Below are positions 50,441 to 57,260 of a stretch of DNA of 64,000 nt, one piece after another. The notes below the pieces were generated by a model, which did not search any database, was not told the origin of the DNA, and saw only the letters and a list, made by a program, of their open reading frames with translations. The DNA comes from a virus. The translations under genes and the position numbers were made by a program. The stretch covers positions 1 through 64,000 of IMG/VR virus record IMGVR_UViG_3300046171_000162. One strand, written 5' to 3'. Within the stretch, counting starts at the first letter, position 1. Every line of letters starts with the position of its first letter.

Positions 50441-50679
50441 TGAAAATCCTTCTTGAGCGTTTCCCCTACCGCTACGTTGAGTGTGGTACACTGGAAATCA
50501 ATGGGATGCCTGACTTTCGTATTCAAAAAGCAAACGAGTACACCAAACGGTACTCCGACATGTACCTCCTTGATAATCAGATGCAACTTCTGACTGCCAT
50601 GGAGGATTTTGAATACACGAAGTGGTTAGATCCCGAAAATGTCCCTTGCTATGTTAAAGAAAATGTCTCGTCTCGCTGA
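50440..50679 (+). CDS. Small protein of unknown function
   Basis: 79 residues, Tyr- and Glu-rich (YRYVECGTLEINGMPDFRIQKANEYTKRY). Start shares one base with the previous stop. No family recognised. Confidence 0.6.
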   Translation: MKILLERFPYRYVECGTLEINGMPDFRIQKANEYTKRYSDMYLLDNQMQLLTAMEDFEYTKWLDPENVPCYVKENVSSR

Positions 50680-51061
50680 AGCAAAAGAACTAGTGCGCCA
50701 GGAACTACTGGAGGCACTGCAAAATAAAAGTGGTGACTCTGTTCGTGATCTCTTTGAGATCTATGACAAACTGCGTACCATGGCACCTGTAGAAACTGGT
50801 ATGGTTATTAACTTTCCCAGTGAATACCCAGACTATGATGAGTCTGCTTACAACTTCCAGTTGAACTCTGACTATCTGTCTTCTACTAACGTAGAGACGT
50901 TTGGTGCTGCTGGTCCTGTCGCTATGCCTTTTGAAGGTATCGGTACTGATGTGCTAGACTTTGGTGGTGATACCATCATCTCTGGTGCAGAAGGTGTGGA
51001 TACCATCACCTTCAATACCGATGAGAAGGATGAGGATAACGACACCATTAGTCTTGGATAG
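50663..51061 (+). CDS. Acidic protein of unknown function
   Basis: 132 residues from ATG 50663 (ATG 50651 and 50639 also possible). Helical start (RLAEAKELVRQELLEALQNK), then an acidic Gly/Asp-rich C-terminal part with a beta-roll flavour (DVLDFGGDTIISGAEGVDTITF). Function unknown. Confidence 0.6.
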   Translation: MSRLAEAKELVRQELLEALQNKSGDSVRDLFEIYDKLRTMAPVETGMVINFPSEYPDYDESAYNFQLNSDYLSSTNVETFGAAGPVAMPFEGIGTDVLDFGGDTIISGAEGVDTITFNTDEKDEDNDTISLG

Positions 51062-51139
51062 ACTCTAAACTTACCCTGGTGGAGCTGGGTAGTTTCTACT
51101 GCTGGTCCAGTCTCGGATAGACTTTAAACTTGCCCTGGT
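51056..51139 (+). repeat. Two 25-base direct repeats around a gene end
   Basis: GGATAGACTYTAAACTTRCC followed by CTGGT occurs at 51056-51080, covering the stop codon of the previous gene, and at 51115-51139, with two differences and a 59-base period. Confidence 0.75.
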
Positions 51140-51265
51140 CGGGATCCTCTCGGGTTTCTTGCTTCTCCTAAAAAGCAAGTGGTGCGGGTGATTTGCTGCC
51201 GCCTGGTTTCTTATTTCCAGTCAAAGAATAAGTGGCGAGCCTAGGGGGAAGTAACGCTCTCCCAC
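51140..51265 (+). ncRNA. Structured non-coding stretch, possible RNA
   Basis: No reading frame fits. Hairpins: CTTGCTT/AAGCAAG (51158-51164, 51173-51179), CTTATT/AATAAG (51210-51215, 51227-51232) and GGGGGA/TCTCCC (51244-51249, 51258-51263). It abuts tRNA-Gly. A novel RNA or a long tRNA leader are both possible. Confidence 0.4.
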
Positions 51266-51269
51266 CCTT

Positions 51270-51340
51270 GCGGGATTAGTTTAGAGGCAAAACTAAAGGT
51301 TTCCAACCTTTCGTCACCAGTTCGATTCTGGTATCCCGCT
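51270..51340 (+). tRNA. tRNA-Gly (anticodon TCC)
   Basis: Acceptor GCGGGAT/ATCCCGC, anticodon stem AAAGG/CCTTT with loop TTTCCAA, T-arm CCAG-TTCGATT-CTGG. CCA is not encoded. Reads GGA. Confidence 0.92.
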
Positions 51341-51368
51341 TTAGTACAGAGAAACTGTCACAAGGGCA

Positions 51369-51398
51369 TTGACTTTTGTGACTTCCCTGTGCTATATA
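51369..51398 (+). promoter_or_regulatory. Sigma70 promoter
   Basis: TTGACT (51369-51374), 18 bases, TATATA (51393-51398). Drives the barrel protein gene through a 70-base leader. Confidence 0.7.
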
Positions 51399-51473
51399 CT
51401 TACTCACGAAGACACGTCGAGTCTTCTTTCATCCGTAGGTTAAACTCTACGAGACATACTTAAAGGAACAAAC

Positions 51474-51845
51474 ATGATCAAATCTTTCTTCGCAGCTGGT
51501 GCTGCCCTCTCCCTTTCTGCTGGCGCTGCTGTTGCAGGACCCTACGTTAACGTGGAAGCAAACTCTGGTTGGAGTGGCTCGGACTACTCTGGAACCACGA
51601 CAGACCTTCACGTTGGATACGAAGGCGCACTGGGCGAAACTGGTTCTTACTACGTTCAAGGCGGTGCTAGCCTGGTCTCCCCTGATGGTGGCGAGACCGA
51701 TACTGTCCCCTCTGGTAAAGCAGGTCTGGGTCTGGGATTGACCGAGGCACTTGGTGCGTATGGTGAAGTTTCCTTCATCGGTTCTGGTGATGAGGACATC
51801 GACCGTGGTTATGGCGCTAAATTGGGTCTGAAGTATTCCTTCTGA
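51474..51845 (+). CDS. Outer-membrane beta-barrel-like protein
   Basis: 123 residues. Signal peptide IKSFFAAGAALSLSAGAAVAG, then alternating beta strands with aromatic residues (YVNVEANSGWSGSDY, TDLHVGYEGAL, YYVQGGASL, AKLGLKYSF). The C-terminal Phe fits the outer-membrane assembly signal. It could be a small porin-like or surface-masking protein. Ribosome site AAAGGA lies 8 bases before the start. Confidence 0.75.
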   Translation: MIKSFFAAGAALSLSAGAAVAGPYVNVEANSGWSGSDYSGTTTDLHVGYEGALGETGSYYVQGGASLVSPDGGETDTVPSGKAGLGLGLTEALGAYGEVSFIGSGDEDIDRGYGAKLGLKYSF

Positions 51846-51849
51846 TCTG

Positions 51850-51878
51850 TAGACAAGTGACTGCATAATCACTATACT
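51850..51878 (+). promoter_or_regulatory. Promoter-like TAGACA-17-TATACT ahead of a terminator
   Basis: TAGACA (51850-51855), 17 bases, TATACT (51873-51878). The first transcribed bases would be the terminator hairpin. Confidence 0.45.
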
Positions 51879-51879
51879 G

Positions 51880-51903
51880 GGGGTGCTGGGCACCCCTTTT
51901 TTT
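51880..51903 (+). terminator. Terminator after the barrel gene
   Basis: Stem GGGGTGC/GCACCCC with TGG loop and seven T. The next ATG (51904) follows directly after the last T. Confidence 0.92.
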
Positions 51904-52086
51904 ATGAAGTATCTGCTGCATCCACTGACTCTAATAAACGTGACGATAGTGGGAACTTTGGGTATCATCCAAGCACTGCATACTCATGCTCACTACAATA
52001 TGACCTTGGACGCTGACAGTTATGTTACACAGTTTCTCAAAAAGAATCCAGACTTTCTTAAAAGCAAGTGTTGGGATGTTGAGTAA
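51904..52086 (+). CDS. Small membrane protein of unknown function
   Basis: 60 residues: a membrane segment (LLHPLTLINVTIVGTLGIIQAL) and a polar tail with His. The ATG has no ribosome binding site other than the terminator stem and T-tract. No family recognised. Confidence 0.6.
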   Translation: MKYLLHPLTLINVTIVGTLGIIQALHTHAHYNMTLDADSYVTQFLKKNPDFLKSKCWDVE

Positions 52087-52378
52087 GGTCCCTGAACGAC
52101 ACTACTTCCCAATCTTTATTATCATCTCACTGTACTTTGTTGTACCCTATAGTGAGTATGTGATGACTGCACTTGCTCTTCTTTACTTCTTTGTACTTGA
52201 GAAGCAGGTGCGTCACCTGGTAGAACTGATCCCCATCCCTCCCACTTGGAAGATTGGTGGTTCAGTTGTGTTCTTCCTAGTCATGATAGATGACACCCTG
52301 TTCTACTTCGCCTTGATCGGTATCGCCTTCTGGTTGTCCCGTCAGGCAAGGAAACAGAATGTCATTGATCAGAAATAA
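52076..52378 (+). CDS. Multi-span membrane protein of unknown function
   Basis: 100 residues from ATG 52076. Three likely membrane segments (FPIFIIISLYFVV, MTALALLYFFVL, FYFALIGIAFWL). Overlaps the previous gene by 11 bases. Function unknown. Confidence 0.6.
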   Translation: MLSKVPERHYFPIFIIISLYFVVPYSEYVMTALALLYFFVLEKQVRHLVELIPIPPTWKIGGSVVFFLVMIDDTLFYFALIGIAFWLSRQARKQNVIDQK

Positions 52379-52385
52379 TTATTGA

Positions 52386-52412
52386 AGAGGGGCTTGACGC
52401 CCCTCTTTTTTT
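52386..52412 (+). terminator. Terminator
   Basis: 8-bp perfect stem AGAGGGGC/GCCCCTCT, loop TTGAC, seven T. Confidence 0.95.
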
Positions 52413-52422
52413 GCTATATACT
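52394..52422 (+). promoter_or_regulatory. Sigma70 promoter interleaved with terminator, upstream of hli
   Basis: TTGACG (52394-52399) starts in the hairpin loop, the 17-base spacer holds the T-tract, and TATACT is at 52417-52422. Next start at 52449. Confidence 0.78.
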
Positions 52423-52448
52423 ATGTAAAGTTTCATAACAAAAGGTAA

Positions 52449-52652
52449 ATGACTGTAACAACGAACGAGTATGGGCAGAACAACTTGTTCGCCAAAGAAC
52501 CACCCATGGTTGTAGAGTCATACAACCGTAAGGGTCTGGATTCACCTCAACAGTATGCTGAAAAGTATAATGGACGTTGGGCAATGATGGGAATCGTTTC
52601 GGGTTTCATTTCTTATGCTGTAACAGGTAAGCTCTTTTTTGGAATCTTCTGA
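52449..52652 (+). CDS. hli: High-light inducible protein
   Basis: 67 residues. The single chlorophyll-binding helix has the Hli signature YNGRWAMMGIVSGFISYAVTG. Protects photosystems during infection by binding chlorophyll and quenching. AGGTAA is directly upstream of the ATG. Confidence 0.95.
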   Translation: MTVTTNEYGQNNLFAKEPPMVVESYNRKGLDSPQQYAEKYNGRWAMMGIVSGFISYAVTGKLFFGIF

Positions 52653-52679
52653 TATAATTAGAAGATACGCCAGAATAAT

Positions 52680-52829
52680 ATGCCAAACCCGAACGCTCTC
52701 TATCAAGACATGCAGAAGCTCGACGACATGTACGAAGAACTTCTCTGGCATCCAGACGACGAACTACAATTTACCCACGATGGTACTCGTATCATCATCA
52801 CTAACAAAACACTAGAGGAAAAACAATGA
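52680..52829 (+). CDS. Small acidic protein (49 aa)
   Basis: Helical, acidic (LYQDMQKLDDMYEELLWHPDDELQF) with a beta end (DGTRIIITNKTL). Overlaps the second hli gene as ATGA. Function unknown. Confidence 0.6.
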   Translation: MPNPNALYQDMQKLDDMYEELLWHPDDELQFTHDGTRIIITNKTLEEKQ

Positions 52830-52933
52830 ACGAAAAAGCAGAACTCATTAACGGACGTGCAGCAATGATCGGATTCGTTGCAGCAGTAGGTGCATACTTC
52901 ACGACAGGGCAAGTCATCCCTGGTCTATGGTGA
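52826..52933 (+). CDS. hli: Short high-light inducible protein
   Basis: 35 residues, one of the shortest Hli forms: EKAELINGRAAMIGFVAAVGAY, with ExxNGRxAM chlorophyll-binding residues, and TGQVIPG end. ATGA overlap with the gene before. Confidence 0.92.
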   Translation: MNEKAELINGRAAMIGFVAAVGAYFTTGQVIPGLW

Positions 52934-53064
52934 ACGACATGTTACTCATCGCAGCATCCATGCTCGGAGGATTTATCTTCGCAGCACTACTCACAGATGG
53001 TAATGTAGATGATGATGACGATTTCGGCGGTGGCATGATGGTCCCCGTTCAGTCGCCAAGTTGA
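52927..53064 (+). CDS. Small membrane protein with acidic tail (45 aa)
   Basis: Starts at ATG 52927 or ATG 52939. One membrane segment (LLIAASMLGGFIFAALL) followed by DDDDD and a Gly-rich end. Located between hli and psbA; I recall similar small proteins near cyanophage psbA. Function unknown. Confidence 0.6.
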   Translation: MVNDMLLIAASMLGGFIFAALLTDGNVDDDDDFGGGMMVPVQSPS

Positions 53065-53088
53065 GCATTTGTACTCATCTTTTAGGGG

Positions 53089-53117
53089 TTGACGGAAAAC
53101 CGCCCATCGGTTATAAT
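53089..53117 (+). promoter_or_regulatory. Sigma70 promoter of psbA
   Basis: TTGACG (53089-53094), 17 bases, perfect TATAAT (53112-53117). ATAAATA just after the -10 (53116-53122) may allow late expression as well. Confidence 0.85.
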
Positions 53118-53131
53118 AAATACATCGACAG

Positions 53132-53234
53132 GTTAAGAAACCAACACATTTCTTAACGCTTCGTAACACCCCTCAAACCAAGACCTATAGGGTGTATAAC
53201 AACGTCTTTAATACCTCTGCCTAGGGCGCAGAGG
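53132..53234 (+). promoter_or_regulatory. Structured 5' leader of psbA
   Basis: The about 160-base leader has a 9-bp stem GTTAAGAAA/TTTCTTAAC (53132-53157), a 6-bp pairing ACACCC/GGGTGT (53166-53195) and a 7-bp stem CCTCTGC/GCAGAGG (53214-53234). No ribosome binding site close to the ATG. Confidence 0.6.
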
Positions 53235-53282
53235 AATAGTAACTCCACCATTCCCTGATGGTCTTACTTTTTTTCAAAACAA

Positions 53283-54359
53283 ATGGCAACTCTTTCAAGA
53301 CAACAATCACAATCCTCGTGGGATAACTTCTGCGAGTGGGTTACATCGACAAACAACCGTCTCTATGTTGGTTGGTTCGGTGTGCTGATGATCCCAACTC
53401 TGTTGGCGGCAACCATCTGCTTCATCGTTGCTTTCGTAGCAGCACCTCCCGTCGATATCGACGGCATTCGTGAACCCGTCGCTGGTTCACTCATGTACGG
53501 TAACAACATCATCTCTGGTGCAGTTGTTCCCTCCTCCAACGCAATTGGTCTTCACTTCTATCCCATTTGGGAAGCAGCATCTCTTGATGAGTGGCTGTAT
53601 AACGGTGGTCCTTTCCAACTTGTAGTATTCCACTTCCTCATTGGCATCTATGCATATATGGGACGTGAGTGGGAATTGTCCTACCGTCTGGGCATGCGCC
53701 CCTGGATCTGTGTCGCATACTCTGCTCCTGTTGCGGCTGCGTCCGCAGTATTCTTGGTCTACCCCTTTGGTCAAGGTTCGTTCTCCGATGCTATGCCTTT
53801 GGGTATTTCGGGAACCTTCAACTACATGCTGGTCTTCCAAGCCGAACATAACATTCTCATGCACCCCTTCCACATGCTGGGCGTTGCTGGAGTCTTCGGT
53901 GGTTCACTGTTCAGTGCTATGCACGGTTCGCTTGTTACGTCCTCGCTGGTTCGTGAGACGACTGAAACTGAATCTCAAAACTATGGTTACAAGTTCGGAC
54001 AAGAGGAAGAGACATACAACATCGTAGCCGCTCATGGTTACTTCGGTCGTTTGATCTTCCAATACGCATCATTCAACAACTCCCGTTCACTCCACTTCTT
54101 CTTGGCAGCATGGCCAGTAGTGGGTATCTGGTTCACCGCACTTGGTGTTAGCACCATGGCGTTCAACCTGAACGGATTCAACTTCAACCAGTCCATCCTT
54201 GATGGTCAGGGTCGTGTGTTGAACACCTGGGCAGACGTTCTCAACCGCGCTGGTCTGGGTATGGAAGTCATGCACGAGCGTAACGCTCACAACTTCCCCC
54301 TTGACCTTGCTGCTGCAGAGTCTACCCCCGTTGCACTCACCGCACCTACTGTCGGTTGA
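53283..54359 (+). CDS. psbA: Photosystem II D1 protein
   Basis: 358-residue reaction-centre subunit that keeps photosynthesis running as host D1 is lost. Typical D1 stretches run throughout: [22 protein letters not shown], the helix regions with His ligands ([25 protein letters not shown]), [21 protein letters not shown], and the C-terminal [12 protein letters not shown] processing region. Uninterrupted: no intron is visible, unlike in some cyanophages. Confidence 0.98.
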   Translation: MATLSRQQSQSSWDNFCEWVTSTNNRLYVGWFGVLMIPTLLAATICFIVAFVAAPPVDIDGIREPVAGSLMYGNNIISGAVVPSSNAIGLHFYPIWEAASLDEWLYNGGPFQLVVFHFLIGIYAYMGREWELSYRLGMRPWICVAYSAPVAAASAVFLVYPFGQGSFSDAMPLGISGTFNYMLVFQAEHNILMHPFHMLGVAGVFGGSLFSAMHGSLVTSSLVRETTETESQNYGYKFGQEEETYNIVAAHGYFGRLIFQYASFNNSRSLHFFLAAWPVVGIWFTALGVSTMAFNLNGFNFNQSILDGQGRVLNTWADVLNRAGLGMEVMHERNAHNFPLDLAAAESTPVALTAPTVG

Positions 54360-54380
54360 TCCAAAACGTGGTATAATATG

Positions 54381-54403
54381 AGGACCCTTCGGGGTCCTTT
54401 TTT
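54381..54403 (+). terminator. Terminator after psbA
   Basis: Stem AGGACCC/GGGTCCT with TTCG loop and six T. TATAAT (54372-54377) lies just ahead without a good -35. Confidence 0.92.
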
Positions 54404-54416
54404 ATTTTCTGGAAAC

Positions 54417-54449
54417 ATGACAACTTTTAACGTAACACTCAAGACCTAA
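54417..54449 (+). other. 10-codon frame resembling a ferredoxin N-terminus
   Basis: The frame reads MTTFNVTLKT then stop. This looks like the first residues of plant-type ferredoxin (xxYKVTLKTP), but nothing of the rest follows. It may be a remnant of a petF gene, a leader peptide or coincidence. Confidence 0.35.
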
Positions 54450-54454
54450 TCGAA

Positions 54455-54664
54455 TTGCTCACTTACTATGTTATCGGTGGTGCTCTCATCATCGGTCCAC
54501 CTGCGATCTTCCTCATCATTGCTATGATGGGTGCTATCCAAAATACAAAAGGTCGTATGGTAGGTTATAAAGATCATAAAACTTATGGTGATTCATCCAT
54601 CTACGAGAATACACCCAGTGATCAATCAAAATTCTTCTTGGAAATTAGCGGAAATAATTCGTGA
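54455..54664 (+). CDS. Small membrane protein between psbA and psbD (TTG start uncertain)
   Basis: 69 residues if started at TTG 54455. The frame is open further up to 54431 and reads NTQDLIELLTYYVIGG, protein-like, but has no ATG, GTG or TTG there. One membrane segment (YVIGGALIIGPPAIFLIIAMMGA), then a polar tail. The start may be lost by mutation. Confidence 0.55.
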   Translation: MLTYYVIGGALIIGPPAIFLIIAMMGAIQNTKGRMVGYKDHKTYGDSSIYENTPSDQSKFFLEISGNNS

Positions 54665-54705
54665 TACTTGGCCTCAACTGTACTACCTAAAAGGAATGAA
54701 AAAAC

Positions 54706-55762
54706 ATGACTACAAGCACACTACAACAACCGACGAGGGGGTGGTTCGATGTCCTCGATGACTGGCTTAAACGGGATCGCTTTGTCTTTGTGGGTTGGTC
54801 TGGACTACTACTTCTTCCCCACTGCTTATCTTGCCATTGGCGGTTGGCTTACTGGCACGACTTTTGTCACGAGTTGGTACACCCACGGACTTGCTACTTC
54901 CTATCTTGAAGGTGCTAATTTTCTTACGTCAGCTGTCTCAACGCCTGCTGATGCTATGGGTCATTCTCTTCTTCTACTTTGGGGTCCTGAAGCTCAAGGA
55001 GATTTCGTCAGGTGGGTCCAACTTGGGGGACTCTGGGCTTTTGTGGCTCTCCACGGTGCATTTGCCCTCATTGGTTTCATGCTTCGTCAATTCGAGTTGG
55101 CTAGGTTAATTGGAATTCGTCCGTACAATGCTATTGCGTTCTCTGGGCCTATCGCTGTTTTTGTCAGTGTGTTTCTCATCTATCCTCTCGGACAGTCCAG
55201 TTGGTTCTTTGCGCCCTCGTTTGGTGTTGCAGCGATATTTAGATTCCTACTCTTCCTACAGGGCTTCCATAACTGGACGCTCAACCCATTCCATATGATG
55301 GGTGTTGCAGGTATCCTGGGAGGAGCACTGCTGTCAGCAATCCACGGTGTCACTGTGGAGAACACTCTGTATGAAGATGGTGATCAAGCAAACACTTTCA
55401 AAGCATTCGATTCCACACAAGAGGAAGAGACTTATTCAATGGTTACAGCAAACCGTTTCTGGTCTCAAATCTTTGGCATTGCATTTAGTAATAAGAGGTG
55501 GTTGCATTTCTTTATGCTCTTTGTTCCTGTTATGGGTCTGTGGACAAGTTCCATCGGTATTATTGGTCTTGCTCTCAACCTTCGTGCTTATGACTTTGTA
55601 TCCCAAGAGATCAGAGCAGCAGAAGATCCAGAGTTCGAGACGTTCTACACAAAGAACATCCTATTGAATGAAGGTCTACGTGCATGGTTGGCACCAGTCG
55701 ATCAACCGCATGAAAACTTTGTATTTCCTGAAGAGGTATTGCCAAGAGGCAACGCTCTGTGA
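54706..55762 (+). CDS. psbD: Photosystem II D2 protein, with a +1 frameshift near the start
   Basis: Codons 1-36 (54706-54813) read [19 protein letters not shown] up to GWSGLLL. The conserved continuation [21 protein letters not shown] lies one base forward, from 54815 to the stop. Skipping C54814 in CTT-C-TTC restores a normal 351-residue D2. Without a shift the first frame ends after 67 codons. The internal ATG at 54749 in the second frame is not a D2 start. Real recoding, mutation or sequence error cannot be told apart here. Confidence 0.93.
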
Positions 55763-55769
55763 TATACTA

Positions 55770-55791
55770 GGGGTCTTCGGACCCCTTTTTT
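55770..55791 (+). terminator. Terminator after psbD
   Basis: Stem GGGGTC/GACCCC with TTCG loop and six T. TATACT (55763-55768) directly precedes the stem, with TTGCCA 18 bases upstream of it, a possible weak promoter. Confidence 0.9.
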
Positions 55792-55792
55792 A

Positions 55793-56020
55793 ATGTCTTA
55801 CGATCTGATCAAACCAAACGATCCTAGGTACTTCAAGCAGACCTGTGACAAACCATACGACAGGCATCACTACAGGATTGTGTTCACCAATGGTCAGTCA
55901 GAACTGTATGAGGACTGGCAGGTAGCACACGCACGGTGGTTCCAGTGTCCTAGTCAGTTCCTATCGCATATGGATGTGGTTGATCCCAAGAAAAAGAAAA
56001 GCAAAGGAGGTTTTGCGTGA
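55793..56020 (+). CDS. Small protein of unknown function
   Basis: 75 residues: RHHYRIVFTNGQSELYEDWQVAHARWF then a basic tail (DPKKKKSKGG). The ATG is 1 base after the terminator T-tract. I recall this protein in other cyanophages; role unknown. Confidence 0.65.
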   Translation: MSYDLIKPNDPRYFKQTCDKPYDRHHYRIVFTNGQSELYEDWQVAHARWFQCPSQFLSHMDVVDPKKKKSKGGFA

Positions 56021-56607
56021 TTGATTATGGAAAGATGGAGTTGTTTCCAACTCCTGTATACACCGCGATGATTCCTGACTTTGATGAGTATAGGAATGAC
56101 ATCATTGACTACACCAAGCAGTACAAGAGTAAGTATGAAACTGTACAGGTGAGTAACGTGGGTGGGTATCAGTCGTCATCTGATATTCACCAAGACCCCG
56201 ACTTTCGTTCTATTTGTGATAGGATTTGGGAGACTGTACTCTTACCAGGATGTGACTTAATGTCAGATGCATTTGCAGAACGTGGATTCCAAGGCACCAA
56301 GTTTGGTCTTCACAATCTCTGGTTCAACTCCAACCCAAACGGTGCTTGGAACATGCCACACACCCATCCACACGCCTTCTTTTCTGGTGTCCTTTGGGTC
56401 AAGGCATCAGAAGGATCAGGTGAACTGGTGTTGCATTCTCCCCAGGGACATGCACTTTATGGACTGCACCACAATGTCTGGGGCATCCCACCTGAAGAGG
56501 GTAGAGTGGTGTTGTTCCCATCTAACCTGCAACACAATGTGAACAGCAACACAACAGAGGATGAAAGAATCTCTCTGTCATTCAACCTTTCAATTGACAT
56601 CCCATGA
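56017..56607 (+). CDS. 2OG-Fe(II) oxygenase (TIGR02466 type)
   Basis: 196 residues. NMPHTHPHAFFSGVLWVK holds the iron-binding HxH region and GRVVLFPSNLQHNVNSNT the distal His, ending with ERISLSFNL. TIGR02466-type proteins are common in cyanophages; substrate unknown. GGAGG precedes the ATG. Confidence 0.85.
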   Translation: MIDYGKMELFPTPVYTAMIPDFDEYRNDIIDYTKQYKSKYETVQVSNVGGYQSSSDIHQDPDFRSICDRIWETVLLPGCDLMSDAFAERGFQGTKFGLHNLWFNSNPNGAWNMPHTHPHAFFSGVLWVKASEGSGELVLHSPQGHALYGLHHNVWGIPPEEGRVVLFPSNLQHNVNSNTTEDERISLSFNLSIDIP

Positions 56608-56855
56608 AGATTCAAATTTTCACTATCCCTGGTTGTAGTTACTGTGACAAGGTGAAAGTCCTAATGAAACGTGCCAACCTAGAGTACAATTCCTACGTGG
56701 TTGGACAGGACATCAGCAGGGAGACAATGGTCACGAAATACCCCTTGGCAAAAGGGTATCCGTATGTTATTATAGATGGTGAAGCAATCGGAGGACTCCA
56801 CCAGACAGCAAAGTTTTTGATCGACAAAGGACTCGTAAGCTCAAAGAGAAAATGA
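56604..56855 (+). CDS. Glutaredoxin
   Basis: 83 residues with CSYC, GYPYVIIDGEAIGG and a C-terminal helix. Second glutaredoxin in the window; the first is at 49974. ATGA overlaps on both sides. Confidence 0.9.
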   Translation: MKIQIFTIPGCSYCDKVKVLMKRANLEYNSYVVGQDISRETMVTKYPLAKGYPYVIIDGEAIGGLHQTAKFLIDKGLVSSKRK

Positions 56856-57013
56856 CTGAACCCGAGATAAATAAAGGTGTGGAGTTAATGCTTCGGAGGA
56901 GGACGAAGGAACCCCCAGGTAAGGGGATCAGGATCAAACACACTTTATCGCTCCTCGGCAAAGTATTTCAATTAAGATTTGAATTTACCTGGAAGGAGGA
57001 GACATCTACCTAA
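56852..57013 (+). CDS. Small basic protein (53 aa)
   Basis: NKGVELMLRRRTKEPPGKGI then a beta-rich end (GKVFQLRFEFTWKEE). ATGA overlap with the glutaredoxin. Function unknown. Confidence 0.6.
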   Translation: MTEPEINKGVELMLRRRTKEPPGKGIRIKHTLSLLGKVFQLRFEFTWKEETST

Positions 57014-57026
57014 TAGGAGAAAGACC

Positions 57027-57260
57027 ATGACTACTGCAGTTATCCTCACATTTTCATCAATCTTGATGGTGTTATTCATGATTGTTGGTACACTGATTGG
57101 ATGGACAGCAAACGATTTTCTCTATGCATACATGAACACAAGAAGTAATTTACCACAGCACCCAGAAATGTATGACGAAGATGGTATGGTTGTTAACGAA
57201 GAACTTTTATCTGTACGTTTCGTAGACGAGGAGGACCCTGAAGAGGATGGTTATTATTGA
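57027..57260 (+). CDS. Small membrane protein of unknown function
   Basis: 77 residues from the ATG behind AGGAGA. One membrane segment (VILTFSSILMVLFMIVGTLIGW) and an acidic tail ending EEDPEEDGYY. Overlaps the RNase H gene by 14 bases. Confidence 0.65.
   Translation: MTTAVILTFSSILMVLFMIVGTLIGWTANDFLYAYMNTRSNLPQHPEMYDEDGMVVNEELLSVRFVDEEDPEEDGYY

Noticed and set aside
51063-51269. A coding gene in this gap
   Set aside because: No frame gives a protein-like sequence with a plausible start; hairpins and repeats dominate.
53283-54359. Group I intron in psbA as in some cyanophages
   Set aside because: The D1 frame is continuous at 358 residues with no gap.
54417-54449. Functional ferredoxin gene
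   Set aside because: Only ten codons precede the stop and no iron-sulfur cysteines follow in any frame.
54749-55762. D2 starting at the internal ATG 54749
   Set aside because: Its first 22 residues are not D2-like, while the frame from 54706 gives the true D2 N-terminus; a frameshift explains the split better.
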